A stretch of DNA of 64,000 nt. It comes from Alistipes sp. GTDB lineage: Bacteria; Bacteroidota; Bacteroidia; Bacteroidales; Rikenellaceae. This document shows positions 1 through 9,227 of the stretch, piece by piece (position 1 is the stretch's first letter; every line of letters starts with the position of its first letter). The stretch spans positions 178,392 through 242,391 of the forward strand of contig JAFSDP010000012.1 in NCBI GenBank assembly GCA_017436185.1, written 5' to 3'. The notes under the pieces are model-generated. The model did not search any database and was not told the DNA's origin. It was given only the letters and a program-made list of their open reading frames with translations. A program made the position numbers and the translations under genes.

Positions 1-1038
1 ACCGTAGGGAGCGGGGCTGTTCACACCCTCCCACACCGAAGGCACGTTACCCGACTGCCAAGCGGCATCTTTGTTGGTCGTGGTGATGAAGTGAGTAGGG
101 TTGGCATTGGTGTAGGCGTAGGTACCCGTCTCGCCGTTCGACTCGGCCAGGGTCAGGTGCACCGTATTGCTGTCGCCATCGAAAATCGTAAAGCTCGTAC
201 CCTTCGAAGCATTCCAGGTGGCAGGGCCCACGAAGGGGTCTTTGCGGCCCCACTGGTAGTAAAGGCCATACGAAGCCAAAATCTCGGCCTGGTCGCTATG
301 GCCATTCTGCAACGCACCCAACTGACGATCCATCAGCAGGTAATCACCGCAATCAATGGCATCGGCCTCGGGATCGAAATTGGCAATCCAGATGTGCCAG
401 CTCCACAAGAGGTTATCCTGCTCATCGAAGGCACCAATGACGGCATTGCCCTGCTTGATTTGAGTCTCGTCGCTCGACGAAGCATCCAAAAAGAAGCTGG
501 CCGAGCCATCCTCCTCCAGTGCCAGATAGCGCACCAGGCTCATCGAGGTCTGCCACAACACGGCCACACGCTTGGTGGGGATGCGGGTCTGACCGTCGCC
601 CTTGAGCGAGGCATTGAAGCGGTAGTTGGCACCGGGCTTGTTGGCAATGTAGCAGTTGGCAGGCTCGTTGGTCCAATCCACCTCGGGGGTGTCGAGCGAC
701 ACAAACAGACTTGCCGACTTGTACTCATCGCCACGCTGACCACGCAGCACAATGTTACCCGACACGGCTACATCGTCACCGGCAGCGGCAGGAGCCTTGA
801 TGGTAATGGTACGGTTCTGCGTGCTGATGAGCGGATCCTCCCAGCCCTTGGGCATCGTGGTGAAGGTGAAGGTCTGGGCATCACTCGTAAAATGAACGGT
901 GACCGTCTCGCCATAGGTCATAAAGACCGCCTCGCGATCGAAGGCAATCGAGCACTCGTCATCATCCGAGCTACAAGCTACCAGCACAACGGAGAGGAGC
1001 AACACTCCACAAAATTTCAGTATCTCTTTCAGTTTCAT
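1..1038 (-). CDS. Bacteroidetes surface lipoprotein, 3' end outside the window
   Basis: The gene starts at 1038 on the minus strand and runs off the left edge, so only about 346 residues are seen. The N-terminus MKLKEILKFCG is followed by a hydrophobic stretch and a lipobox LVAC, with Cys22 then SSDDDE, so it is a lipoprotein probably sent to the outer membrane. Residues about 30-105 look like a BACON or Ig-like beta sandwich. The next part holds NCYIANKPG and the LLWSWHIWI / MDRQLGAL / YYQWGRKDPF phrases found in many Bacteroidales fimbrillin-like and FISUMP-like surface lipoproteins. A TATCTTTG -7 element lies at 1064-1071 on the same strand. The exact function and ligand are unknown. No partner gene is visible because the gene is cut. 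Confidence 0.8.
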   Translation of the reverse strand, partial: MKLKEILKFCGVLLLSVVLVACSSDDDECSIAFDREAVFMTYGETVTVHFTSDAQTFTFTTMPKGWEDPLISTQNRTITIKAPAAAGDDVAVSGNIVLRGQRGDEYKSASLFVSLDTPEVDWTNEPANCYIANKPGANYRFNASLKGDGQTRIPTKRVAVLWQTSMSLVRYLALEEDGSASFFLDASSSDETQIKQGNAVIGAFDEQDNLLWSWHIWIANFDPEADAIDCGDYLLMDRQLGALQNGHSDQAEILASYGLYYQWGRKDPFVGPATWNASKGTSFTIFDGDSNTVHLTLAESNGETGTYAYTNANPTHFITTTNKDAAWQSGNVPSVWEGVNSPAPYG

Positions 1039-1167
1039 ACGCTGTAATTTGCGAAAATCTGTGCAAAGATAGGAAAAACGAAAGAACTTTCACCTTTTAA
1101 GGTGAATAAATTTCCGCTCATCCCCATCGATTCGCCTTATTAACGCTGTAAGGGGCAAAAAAGTATG

Positions 1168-2448
1168 TTAGCGACAGAGAAATTCGACATAACTTTCGAT
1201 GGCCTGTTGGCAGACGGGGCAGAAACTCTCGACCCCTCGGAAGCTGTTCATCAGGCACTGCACCGCAGGGCGATAGATGCCTTTGGCCGCATAGCCGCCA
1301 CCCTCGAAAACACCCACCTTATCACGATACTCCTCCGTTGCGGGGGTCGGGACGGGGGTCTCCTCGTCGATCATCGAAGCCCACGCCTTGTGTTTGAAAT
1401 CGACGAGCGTCGTCAGATTCGGCTCCCAGGGCTCCAACCGTTTGTCGTACATCGTATCGTCGTAGGCCGTTGTGCCGACATACTCATCGCCCAACCCCAT
1501 CAACAGGTGGCCGAACTCGTGGATGTAGATTTTTCCCGTAAAGCCCGGATTATGAGCCGCCGAAATGCCGTAGAAGTTGAAGATGCCGCCACCGCCATAC
1601 TTCTGCGTGTTGGACAGCACATAGATGTACTCGTAGGGGACGTGGGCGGCCAAATCACGCAAATTCTGCTGGTCGGCCACCGTCTGATAACGCTCCGAAT
1701 CGAAGGTGTAGAAGTTGGCCTTGCAGACCGTGTTGCGCCAAATATGCTCGCCCGGAATCGTCACGCCCGAATCGACCGAAGGGGCCCATACGGCTCGGAT
1801 ATTGAACTTCGTCTGCAACTTATCGTAGGGGGCATAGGCAAACATCGCCTCGGCAAAGACTTTACAGGCCTCCTCAAATTTTGCTCGCTCTTGGGCGCTA
1901 TACCCTTCGGGCAACACCACAATATCGACCCGATGGTCGGGCGAGCCGTTATAGACCACATCAAAGGTTTCGTAGCGAGGCACAAACTGCTCGACAAAGT
2001 AGCTTTCGGGGTCGATGCGCTGCTCGTAGCGTTTCTCGAAACGACCCCGCTTGTCACGCCCATAGAACTCGATGCGGCAGGGGGCTTTGGGGTAGGGGAA
2101 GATGACCGACTCGGGGTAGGAGCGGCTCACACGTTGCGCCTCCTCGGTATCTTGCCACTCGTTGAAGAGGGTGCAGTAGCCTCGTGAGTAGATCTCCCGC
2201 TCGGTGCGAAGATCCACGATGCGGAAGAGTTGATTTCCCAATCCCGTTGTATCGACTAACGACTGTTTCGAGCCGGCCCAATAGGGCTCGGCCTTCAGGC
2301 AATCGAAGGTGTAGTGTTCGGTTTGGTGGTCGCCGCCGTGGTAAAAATCGAAACGCATCGTGCGATCGAAGAAGAACTCGTCGAAGCGCACCTGTGCCGT
2401 TGCGCTGCCCACCACAAAGAGCAACGCCAAGCCAATGAGTTTTTTCAT
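1168..2448 (-). CDS. Secreted M64-family (IgA protease-like) zinc metallopeptidase
   Basis: This is a 426-residue secreted peptidase when started at the ATG at 2448, which gives the signal peptide MKKLIGLALLFVVGSATAQ. The frame stays open upstream to 2547, but that extension crosses a terminator hairpin and is unlikely to be translated. ATG 2457 (MDAMKK) is a minor alternative. The zinc site is HEFGH at about residues 310-314, followed by GLGDEYVG whose acidic residues fit the third-ligand region of peptidase family M64. The preceding RVDIVVLPEGYS segment is also typical of the family. The N-terminal 150 residues look like the M64 beta-sandwich domain. It acts in the periplasm or outside the cell; the substrate is unknown. 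It lies 3' of floA behind a hairpin and may be read by partial read-through. Confidence 0.88.
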   Translation of the reverse strand: MKKLIGLALLFVVGSATAQVRFDEFFFDRTMRFDFYHGGDHQTEHYTFDCLKAEPYWAGSKQSLVDTTGLGNQLFRIVDLRTEREIYSRGYCTLFNEWQDTEEAQRVSRSYPESVIFPYPKAPCRIEFYGRDKRGRFEKRYEQRIDPESYFVEQFVPRYETFDVVYNGSPDHRVDIVVLPEGYSAQERAKFEEACKVFAEAMFAYAPYDKLQTKFNIRAVWAPSVDSGVTIPGEHIWRNTVCKANFYTFDSERYQTVADQQNLRDLAAHVPYEYIYVLSNTQKYGGGGIFNFYGISAAHNPGFTGKIYIHEFGHLLMGLGDEYVGTTAYDDTMYDKRLEPWEPNLTTLVDFKHKAWASMIDEETPVPTPATEEYRDKVGVFEGGGYAAKGIYRPAVQCLMNSFRGVESFCPVCQQAIESYVEFLCR

Positions 2449-2461
2449 AGCATCCATCAAT

Positions 2462-2498
2462 AAAAAAAGCAAGGGTGGCCGCAACCAAGGGCCACCCT
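2462..2498 (-). terminator. Rho-independent terminator or attenuator between floA and the M64 peptidase
   Basis: Read on the minus strand, the arms AGGGTGGCC (2472-2480) and GGCCACCCT (2490-2498) form a perfect 9-bp stem, followed by GC and seven T residues (2462-2468). It sits 18 bases after the floA stop codon and only about 14 bases before the start of the peptidase gene, so it may work as an attenuator as well as a terminator. Confidence 0.85.
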
Positions 2499-2515
2499 CA
2501 CAAAGCATCGAAAGT

Positions 2516-3481
2516 TTACTTCTTTTCGGGCTTGCCGATGGTCTCACGCATCTGCGTGTCGGCCATAATGTTCTTCATCTTGTAGTAATCCATAATTCCC
2601 AGATTACCACTGCGGAACGCCTCGGCCATCGCCAGCGGCACCTCGGCCTCGGCCTCAATCACCTTGGCACGGGCATCCTGTGCCTTGGCCTTCATCTCCT
2701 GCTCCAGTGCTACGGCCATTGCACGACGCTCCTCGGCCTTGGCCTGGGCGATATTCTTATCGGCCTCGGCCTGGTCCATCTGCAGCTGGGCACCGATGTT
2801 CTTACCTACGTCGATGTCGGCAATATCAATCGACAAAATCTCGAAGGCCGTACCTGCATCCAGACCCTTCTCCAACACCACACGCGAAATCGAATCGGGG
2901 TTCTCCAACACAATTTTGTGCGAAGCGGCCGAACCGATCGACGAAACGATACCCTCACCGACTCGGGCCAATACGGTCTCCTCACCGGCACCACCGACCA
3001 ACTGTTTGATGTTGGCACGCACCGTCACACGGGCCTTGGCAATGAGCTGAATACCATCCTTGGCCACCGCAGCCACGGGAGGGGTGTTGATCACCTTCGG
3101 ATTTACCGACATCTGCACCGCCTCGAAGACATCACGACCTGCCAAATCGATGGCCGTAGCCATTTTGAAGTCGAGCATAATGTTGGCCTTCTGGGCCGAC
3201 ACCAGGGCGTGAACAACATTCGTCACGTTACCCCCGGCCAGATAGTGGGCCTCCAACTCGTTGGGATCGAGGCTCAGACCCGCCTTCGTACTCTCGATCA
3301 TCGACGAGACGATAATCGAGGGCGGCACCTTACGCCAACGCATCAGAATGAGTTGCAGCAGGCTGATACGCACACCCGACACCAGGGCCGAGAACCACAG
3401 ACCTACGGGGATAAAATAGAATACGATCCAGATGGCAACCAGCGCCACAAAGACCAACAGAGCAATAAATCCTGCATCCAT
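2516..3481 (-). CDS. floA: Flotillin-like membrane scaffold protein FloA
   Basis: This 321-residue protein has the FloA/YqfA layout. It has an N-terminal hydrophobic hairpin (residues about 5-45, with the paired phrases [12 protein letters not shown] and [20 protein letters not shown]), an SPFH/band-7 core (about 60-220), and a charged Ala/Glu coiled-coil tail rich in AEA and AKAEE repeats (about 235-300). FloA organises membrane microdomains in bacteria. The length matches the family (about 320-330). It follows an NfeD-family gene by 12 bases, which is the usual flotillin-NfeD pair. A terminator follows immediately. There are no signs of damage. Confidence 0.95.
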   Translation of the reverse strand: MDAGFIALLVFVALVAIWIVFYFIPVGLWFSALVSGVRISLLQLILMRWRKVPPSIIVSSMIESTKAGLSLDPNELEAHYLAGGNVTNVVHALVSAQKANIMLDFKMATAIDLAGRDVFEAVQMSVNPKVINTPPVAAVAKDGIQLIAKARVTVRANIKQLVGGAGEETVLARVGEGIVSSIGSAASHKIVLENPDSISRVVLEKGLDAGTAFEILSIDIADIDVGKNIGAQLQMDQAEADKNIAQAKAEERRAMAVALEQEMKAKAQDARAKVIEAEAEVPLAMAEAFRSGNLGIMDYYKMKNIMADTQMRETIGKPEKK

Positions 3482-3493
3482 AATGTTATCGTG

Positions 3494-3958
3494 TTATTTG
3501 GTTTGTTTCTTGACAATTACGTTGAAATTCTCGAAGCCGATGACCTCAATCGGGGTCTGGGCATCGATGTAGCTACCCGTTGTTTTGGCCTCATACTGGC
3601 GGTCGTTAATCACCACCTTACCCATCGGAGCCAGACGCGAAAGAGCCACACCGCGATCGCCTACGACCAATTCATCCGACGGGGTGGGCATACTCGACGA
3701 GCGAATCTCCTGCTTGAGCGAAAAACGCTGCCACGTCTTGGCTCGAAGCGACAGGATGGTAGCCACCAACGACAATAGCAGAATCGCAACAATCACCACT
3801 ACACCCGTCGTGGTGCCAAACTGGGCAAAACCGAGATAGATGGCCGCACCGTAGCAGACCAGCGACAGCAGGGCACCCACCGAGACACCCGGCAGAAGGA
3901 CCAATTCGGTCACCAGAAACAGCACGCCAAAGAGGATTAAAAGTGCAATGTACCACAT
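3494..3958 (-). CDS. NfeD-family membrane protein
   Basis: This is a short 154-residue NfeD protein. Two or three transmembrane helices occupy residues about 3-70, and a C-terminal OB-fold domain (about 90-150) carries the typical GDRGVALSRLAPMGKVVINDRQYEA phrase split over two strands. Short NfeD proteins pair with flotillins in the membrane; the domain is thought to assist flotillin assembly. It starts 24 bases after the SPOR-like gene and ends 12 bases before floA, so the three are probably one transcript. It lacks the N-terminal ClpP-like protease domain of the long NfeD type. Confidence 0.9.
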   Translation of the reverse strand: MWYIALLILFGVLFLVTELVLLPGVSVGALLSLVCYGAAIYLGFAQFGTTTGVVVIVAILLLSLVATILSLRAKTWQRFSLKQEIRSSSMPTPSDELVVGDRGVALSRLAPMGKVVINDRQYEAKTTGSYIDAQTPIEVIGFENFNVIVKKQTK

Positions 3959-3981
3959 AACGTATTCGATTGAGTTTTAGG

Positions 3982-5529
3982 TTATTCGTTGCTTACAGTC
4001 TGTTCAACTTCCACGATGCGCACATCCAGCGCAGGCTCGGCACTGCGAATCGAAGCGGCCACCTGATCGGCCACAGCCTTATCGGCAAACTGACCTACGA
4101 TGAAACGTTCGCCCGCACGCGAAAGTTGCACCTCGGGAGCCTCCGTCTTCATCACCTCACGCACGGCATCGGGCAAGGACTGTGCACCGCTGATTTCGAT
4201 GCGGTAGCCGCCCGGCACGGTCGGCATCGGCTCCTCCGAGAGGTTACGGTATTGGCCATCAATCCAGACCACAATCTGGGGCTTCAAGAAACCACGCTTC
4301 TTGAGTAGCAGACGCCCCTCTTCGGCCTCGGCCATCGTGGCAAAACCACCAATGAAGTAACGCCAACGATTATCCTCGGTACGCACATACGAAACGGGGA
4401 AAGCCCCACGGAAGGTCGAGACGGGACGTTTCGTCGAGAAGGTGCCCACCGTCAGGCGGTAAATCGTACCGCGCTGATAGATGGTCGTCTCGGGAATGGG
4501 GTTTTGTGCCGTATAGTGGGGTCGTGACGAGAACTGAATCGAGTCGTACTGCAAGAACAGTCGCTCCTTGATCTCCACACGGGGCAGGGCAAACTGAATG
4601 GTCGAGAGCTGCTGTTCGACACCGGCCAACGAGTCGGCAGCCGCCTTCAAATCGAGCGTCGAAGCGACGGCTCGCTCATACTCGACCAAGGCTCGTTTGC
4701 GAAGGAAGTAATCGACCAACTCGTCCGAAGCGGTCTGACCACTCAACGAGGCCACCTCACGAGCCGCCGCCGAATAACGCTCCGTCTGGCGGTCGAGTTG
4801 CTCCTCTTTGCGCAGTGCCTCCATCATATAGTCGTAGGCGTAGCTCTTATTGTCGTAGATGTAGTTCCACTTCTCGCCCAACGCACGGGAAAGCGAGTCG
4901 CTCTGGGCCTCAACACGACGGAAACGAGCCTCAATATCGAGTGCCTCCTGCTCGGTTGCTGCAGCGGTGTAAAGCGAATCCAACTCACCGAGTGCCAAAT
5001 AGTTACCTAAATAGCGATTGACCAAATCCACCGCCTCCATTTCGCCACGCTGGGCACGCATCAGGGCCACATAGTCGGTCGATGTCAGGAGTTGACGGAA
5101 GGTGCTGTTCTGCACCAGGTTGCGACGCTGCAACGAGTCGGGCACCACCCGATTGGGCTTTTGGGTGGGGTGCGTAATGGTGGAGTTCAGGTTCGACAGG
5201 ACCCAATCCTGCTCGATGGTGTTGATGCGGTCGATGATACGCCCCTTGGTGTTGCGCACCTCGAAAATCTCGTTCTCGGCCTGCATAATCAACTCGGCAT
5301 ACTTGGCACGGTTTTGCGGATCTTGGCGCAGTTGGTTTCTCACGCCCACAACGGCCGTGGCAATCGAGTCCTCACGCTGCTGCAGCAGGGCATCCTCCCG
5401 AAGCAGCGACATATACTCCTCGTTCTGCTCCAGGCCTGCAATGCGGGCCTCGACAGGGGTCGGAAGTTCCTGCGCCGCAACGGCAGCCGAAATCAATAGA
5501 AAGGTCAGGGTTATGTAGATTTTTCGCAT
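3982..5529 (-). CDS. Secreted coiled-coil protein with two SPOR-like C-terminal repeats
   Basis: The chosen ATG at 5529 gives MRKIYITLTFLLISAAVAAQE, a clear signal peptide, and starts 8 bases after the trkH stop. An upstream start at 5550 would overlap trkH. The mature protein (about 495 residues) has a long helical, charged region (about 30-320) and then two repeats with the SPOR-like pattern YRLTVGTFS...WRYFIGGFATMAEAE (about 355-425) and YRIEISGAQ...ERFIVGQFADKAVAD (about 440-510). SPOR domains bind denuded peptidoglycan at division sites, so a wall-associated periplasmic role is likely. The domain call is from pattern alone. It lies in an operon with trkH, nfeD and floA. Confidence 0.75.
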   Translation of the reverse strand: MRKIYITLTFLLISAAVAAQELPTPVEARIAGLEQNEEYMSLLREDALLQQREDSIATAVVGVRNQLRQDPQNRAKYAELIMQAENEIFEVRNTKGRIIDRINTIEQDWVLSNLNSTITHPTQKPNRVVPDSLQRRNLVQNSTFRQLLTSTDYVALMRAQRGEMEAVDLVNRYLGNYLALGELDSLYTAAATEQEALDIEARFRRVEAQSDSLSRALGEKWNYIYDNKSYAYDYMMEALRKEEQLDRQTERYSAAAREVASLSGQTASDELVDYFLRKRALVEYERAVASTLDLKAAADSLAGVEQQLSTIQFALPRVEIKERLFLQYDSIQFSSRPHYTAQNPIPETTIYQRGTIYRLTVGTFSTKRPVSTFRGAFPVSYVRTEDNRWRYFIGGFATMAEAEEGRLLLKKRGFLKPQIVVWIDGQYRNLSEEPMPTVPGGYRIEISGAQSLPDAVREVMKTEAPEVQLSRAGERFIVGQFADKAVADQVAASIRSAEPALDVRIVEVEQTVSNE

Positions 5530-5537
5530 AGCTTGCC

Positions 5538-6983
5538 CTATTTCCACCATTTAATCATACAAAGTTGGATGACACCGAAAATTTCGAGACGCCCAAAGAG
5601 CATCAACAGCGAGTTGGTCATCTTTATAACGGTCGGCATCGCCGAATAATTATCCATCGAGCCCACTTCTCCAAAACCTGGGCCTACATTTCCCAAACAG
5701 GCCAACGAGCCGGAGAATGCGGTCAGAAGGTCCAAACCAAAGAGGGCACCCACCACCGAGCCGACAAAAATCAGCCCCAGGTAGGCCACAATGAAGACGG
5801 CCACCGTGTGCAGCACGTCGTTCTCCTGAATCACGCCGTCCATCTTGATGCGAATGATGGCATTGGGGTGACGTTGCTGCTTCATACGTGCACCGAACAT
5901 CTTGACTGCCAGCACCAAACGATTGACCTTGATACCGCCCGATGTCGAGCCCGACGAGGCACAGACAAGCGACACGAACATCAGCAGCAGGATGGCAAAC
6001 GAGGTCCAGGTGTTGGTATCGGCCGTAGCAAAGCCCGTCGTGGTAATCAGGGTCGAAACCTGGAAGAAGGCGTGACGCAGCGACTGCACAAAGGTGGGGT
6101 AGAGGTCTGCTGCATAAAGACTTACGGCCACAAACAACGAGGCGGCGGCGATGATGGCCAAATAGTAGCGAGTCACCTCCGAGCGGAAGAGATTGCTTCG
6201 TTTTCCCACCACCGTGGCATAGATCAAACCAAAGTGAATACCCGAGATAATCACTGTCGTGGCCAAAATCAACTCGATGGCGGGATTGTTATAGAAGCCG
6301 ATGCTGGCATTCTTGGTCGAGAAACCGCTCGTGGCCGAGGCCGACATACCGTGACACAGGGCGTCAAACCAATTCATTCCGGCCAACTTAAGCGAGAGGG
6401 TCGAGAGGGCCGTCAACCCCAAATAGACCACCAACAGAATCTGTACAATCATCTGCGTGCGGTAGTGGTAATTCTCCTTGGCCAAGGTCGAGAGTTCGAC
6501 GCTCGAGAGGGTCATACGTGAACGCCCCATCGAGGGGAGGATCAACAAGGCAAACATCACCACGCCCATACCTCCAATCCAGGTCGAAGACATACGCCAA
6601 AAGAGCATACCGCGCGGCAGCGCCTCGATATCGTCCAAGATGGTGGCACCGGTGGTCGTGAAGCCAGAAACGCTTTCAAACCAGGCGTTTATCAGATTAA
6701 ATTCACCGCCCCAAATCAGGTAGGGGAACATTCCCACCACACAAGCCACCAACCACGAGCCGACCACAACGCCAAAGCCCTCTTTACTCGAAAGTTGCAC
6801 CTTCTTTTCGACAAAAATCAGCGGAAAAGCGCCCAGCAGCGCCGTCAGCAGTCCCGAAAGCAGCAGGGGATAGAAGGCCGAGTCCATCCCGCTCACGTAG
6901 GATATACCTGCCGAGAGCAGCATAAACGAGGCGATGAAGAGCATCACCATCCCGACATATTTCAGCACCACATCGAAGCGCAT
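5538..6983 (-). CDS. trkH: TrkH-family potassium uptake channel
   Basis: This 481-residue, highly hydrophobic protein has the four repeated P-loops of Trk/Ktr ion-conducting subunits. The loops are visible as SVSGFTTTGATIL, GMSASATSGFSTKNASIG, STLITTTGFATADTNTW and SLACLGNVGPGFG, each with the Gly of the selectivity filter. It moves potassium across the inner membrane, normally together with a cytoplasmic TrkA or KtrA regulator. No trkA is present in this window. It starts 39 bases after the stop of the chemoreceptor-like gene and ends 8 bases before the next gene, so it is internal to an operon. The length agrees with the family. Confidence 0.95.
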   Translation of the reverse strand: MRFDVVLKYVGMVMLFIASFMLLSAGISYVSGMDSAFYPLLLSGLLTALLGAFPLIFVEKKVQLSSKEGFGVVVGSWLVACVVGMFPYLIWGGEFNLINAWFESVSGFTTTGATILDDIEALPRGMLFWRMSSTWIGGMGVVMFALLILPSMGRSRMTLSSVELSTLAKENYHYRTQMIVQILLVVYLGLTALSTLSLKLAGMNWFDALCHGMSASATSGFSTKNASIGFYNNPAIELILATTVIISGIHFGLIYATVVGKRSNLFRSEVTRYYLAIIAAASLFVAVSLYAADLYPTFVQSLRHAFFQVSTLITTTGFATADTNTWTSFAILLLMFVSLVCASSGSTSGGIKVNRLVLAVKMFGARMKQQRHPNAIIRIKMDGVIQENDVLHTVAVFIVAYLGLIFVGSVVGALFGLDLLTAFSGSLACLGNVGPGFGEVGSMDNYSAMPTVIKMTNSLLMLFGRLEIFGVIQLCMIKWWK

Positions 6984-7022
6984 ATTCTCGAAATTTGTTT
7001 GGCTCTAACGCGTTTGGGCGGG

Positions 7023-7880
7023 TTAATGTTTCTGTTGTTGGCGGAGCTGGGTCGTGAGCGTATCGATGCGCTCTTTGAGCTCCAAGACCTCGTCTTTGCA
7101 CTCGGCCTTCACATTGAAGGGGAGGCGGAACGAGAGGAAATCGCCCAAACTCTTATTGATCTTCACAATCGGATTGACGCAGTAGATGGTCATAAAGTAG
7201 TAGAACATCAACAAGATGGCAATCATCACCACGAGCGAAATCAACACGGGGGTCACTGCACGATAGGCATTCTTCTTCATCTGTTCGGTACGGGGTGCCA
7301 ACGAACTCTGCGTCGAGGTCATATAGGCCTTAACAGCAGCCGTAAGACGATGGTAAACAGCCTCGTACTCGTTCGTGTACCAATTTTTGCCCACCTCGGC
7401 AACCTCCCCCTTTATGGCCAGCGAATCGGCTGCCACGAGGGTCGTATCGGCAGCCACGAGGGTCGTATCGGCAGCCACCACTGCAGCGATGGCCTCGGCC
7501 GCATCGACACGGGCAAGATACCCATCGACCAAAATTTTCATCTCCGTAGTAGCAAAGGCCAACGAATCGAGGAACGATTTGTCCAACGCCTCGTTTTGGG
7601 CCACCAGCATTACATCCTCCAGATGGGCCATCTCACGACGACACACCTCCTCGTAGGAGCGGTCGCCGAGCACCGTGAAGTGAATGAGCGCCACATTTTG
7701 GTTGTGGGCGGCATCCAACATCTCTTTGGCCAATTCGATATTGCGACGGCTCGCCTTAAGGATGTCGCCCGTATCGCGACCCAGTCGGCTCAGCTCGACA
7801 AAGGAGACCATTCCCGAGAAAAACAAGAGGCAGACGATACTCAAAAAGCCAATCGTCACCCGTTTTCGCATACCCGTCAT
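7023..7880 (-). CDS. Orphan chemoreceptor-like membrane protein without signalling domain
   Basis: This 285-residue protein has a first transmembrane helix at about 8-28, an extracytoplasmic helical region (about 30-205) like the four-helix-bundle sensor of chemoreceptors, a second transmembrane helix at about 209-231, and a HAMP-like stretch with a coiled coil to the end (TLTTQLRQQQKH). There is no methyl-accepting, kinase or cyclase domain, so the output partner is not in this gene. A near-perfect 21-bp DNA repeat encodes VAADTTL twice plus VAADS (residues 135-153). A TATCTTTG element lies at 7907-7914 on this strand with TTG at 7937-7939. ATG 7871 is an alternative start. Function is not known. 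Confidence 0.7.
   Translation of the reverse strand: MTGMRKRVTIGFLSIVCLLFFSGMVSFVELSRLGRDTGDILKASRRNIELAKEMLDAAHNQNVALIHFTVLGDRSYEEVCRREMAHLEDVMLVAQNEALDKSFLDSLAFATTEMKILVDGYLARVDAAEAIAAVVAADTTLVAADTTLVAADSLAIKGEVAEVGKNWYTNEYEAVYHRLTAAVKAYMTSTQSSLAPRTEQMKKNAYRAVTPVLISLVVMIAILLMFYYFMTIYCVNPIVKINKSLGDFLSFRLPFNVKAECKDEVLELKERIDTLTTQLRQQQKH
7422..7478 (-). repeat. In-frame 21-bp tandem repeat inside the chemoreceptor-like gene
   Basis: Two nearly identical 21-bp units and a partial third (GCAGCCACGAGGGTCGTATC on the plus strand) encode the repeated heptapeptide VAADTTL. The unit is a multiple of three and seven residues, which keeps both the frame and the heptad of a helix. It is a likely site of copy-number change by replication slippage. 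Confidence 0.8.
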
Positions 7881-7928
7881 ACTTCGCTAATTAAAGATTA
7901 TAGGAGCAAAGATAATCATTTTAATGAT

Positions 7929-9227
7929 TTATCCCACAATTTCGCCCACCAAATCGCCTGCTTCATTCATCGAAATGAGCTTTACACGGCAAATTTGGTT
8001 GATATAGCGGGCCTCATAGGGGACTTCGACCCTGCGATAGGCTCCCGTAAAGCCAAACATTCGACCGCCACGCTCGGTGCTTTCGAACAGCACCTCCTCC
8101 TCACGACCGATGGCTCGGGCCGTAAAATCGCGATGCAGACGGCTGCACAACTCCTCCAGTTCGGCCACACGACGAGTGGCAATGCTCGACTGCACCTTAT
8201 CGGGCATCGTCACGGCAGGGGTTCCGGGGCGCTCCGAGAAGGGGAAAATATGCAGGAACGAAGGGGCCAACTCGGCCAGAAAGTCGTAGGTAGAGCGAAA
8301 ATCCTCCTCCGTTTCGCCCGGGAAACCGACAATGACATCGATGCCGATAAAAGCATCGGGCATCCGACGACGCACCGCCTCGATACGTTCTCTGAATTTG
8401 GCCGTAGTGTAGCGACGACGCATCAAACCAAGAATCTTATCCGACCCGCTTTGGATGGGAATATGGAAGTGATGTTGAAATTTAGGTGACGAGGCGCAAA
8501 AGTCTATGATTTCGTCGGTTAGAAGATTCGGCTCGATGGAGGAGATACGGTAACGCTCGATGCCTTCGACCTCGTTCAGCGCACGCAGCAAATCCAAGAA
8601 CGACTCACCCGTCGTACGACCGAAATCGCCCGTATTGATGCCCGTGATGACAATCTCTTTCTGCCCCTCGGCGGCAATCTGCTCGGCCTCCGTCACCAAG
8701 TCGGCAATGGGCATATTGCGGCTGCTGCCTCGGGCATAGTGAATGGTGCAGTAGGCGCACTTGTAATCGCACCCGTCCTGCACCTTCAAAAAGGCTCGGG
8801 TACGGTCGCCTGTCGAGTAGGCGGCAAAGAAGCGGGTGAGGTGCTCGACATCGCAGGCATAGACCGACGCAGGGCCTTTGTCAATCAGTTCAACCACTCG
8901 TTGATATAAATCGCCTTTGAAATTGTTACCCAGCACAATATCAACACCATCAATGGCGGCAATCTCGTCGGGTTTAAGCTGGGCGTAGCACCCCGTCACA
9001 GCTATGATGGCTTGGGGGTTGCGACGGTGGATTTTACGAATCAGATTGCGACATTTTTTGTCGGCGTGCTCGGTCACCGAACAGCTGTTGATGACCGCCA
9101 CATCGGTCGGCTCGTTGGGGGCGACACGCACAAAACCACCCGCTACAAATTGGCGGGCAAGGGTAGAGCTCTCGGCAAAGTTGAGTTTGCAGCCGAGCGT
9201 ATGGAAATTGACTCTGCGAGGTTGCAT
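7929..9227 (-). CDS. mtaB: tRNA t6A37 methylthiotransferase MtaB
   Basis: This radical-SAM enzyme adds a methylthio group to t6A37 of tRNAs reading ANN codons. The ATG at 9227 (MQPRRVNFHTLGCKLN) was chosen over an upstream start because it places the UPF0004 domain right at the N-terminus. The first [4Fe-4S] site uses the Cys residues in HTLGCKLN, NSCSVTEHAD and VTGCYAQ. The radical-SAM motif is CDYKCAYCTIHYARG, and SRNMP and the IGIDVIVGFPGETEEDF strand follow. A TRAM-like end (FTGAYRRVEVPYE) closes the protein. The 432 residues match the family. It is transcribed divergently from the metal ABC permease gene. Confidence 0.95.
   Translation of the reverse strand: MQPRRVNFHTLGCKLNFAESSTLARQFVAGGFVRVAPNEPTDVAVINSCSVTEHADKKCRNLIRKIHRRNPQAIIAVTGCYAQLKPDEIAAIDGVDIVLGNNFKGDLYQRVVELIDKGPASVYACDVEHLTRFFAAYSTGDRTRAFLKVQDGCDYKCAYCTIHYARGSSRNMPIADLVTEAEQIAAEGQKEIVITGINTGDFGRTTGESFLDLLRALNEVEGIERYRISSIEPNLLTDEIIDFCASSPKFQHHFHIPIQSGSDKILGLMRRRYTTAKFRERIEAVRRRMPDAFIGIDVIVGFPGETEEDFRSTYDFLAELAPSFLHIFPFSERPGTPAVTMPDKVQSSIATRRVAELEELCSRLHRDFTARAIGREEEVLFESTERGGRMFGFTGAYRRVEVPYEARYINQICRVKLISMNEAGDLVGEIVG

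Noticed and set aside
91..1047. Long plus-strand open frame opposite the first lipoprotein gene
   Set aside because: It is the mirror of a real minus-strand gene with a clear signal peptide and lipobox. The encoded sequence has no domain pattern and the GC-rich codon use makes such mirror frames common.
2360..3778. 472-codon plus-strand frame over floA and nfeD
   Set aside because: Antisense to two genes in the usual flotillin-NfeD pair; it has no motif of its own.
6795..8489. 564-codon plus-strand open frame over trkH, the sensor gene and mtaB
   Set aside because: It runs antisense across three genes with recognisable motifs, and its translation is rich in His, Arg and Gln with no domain.
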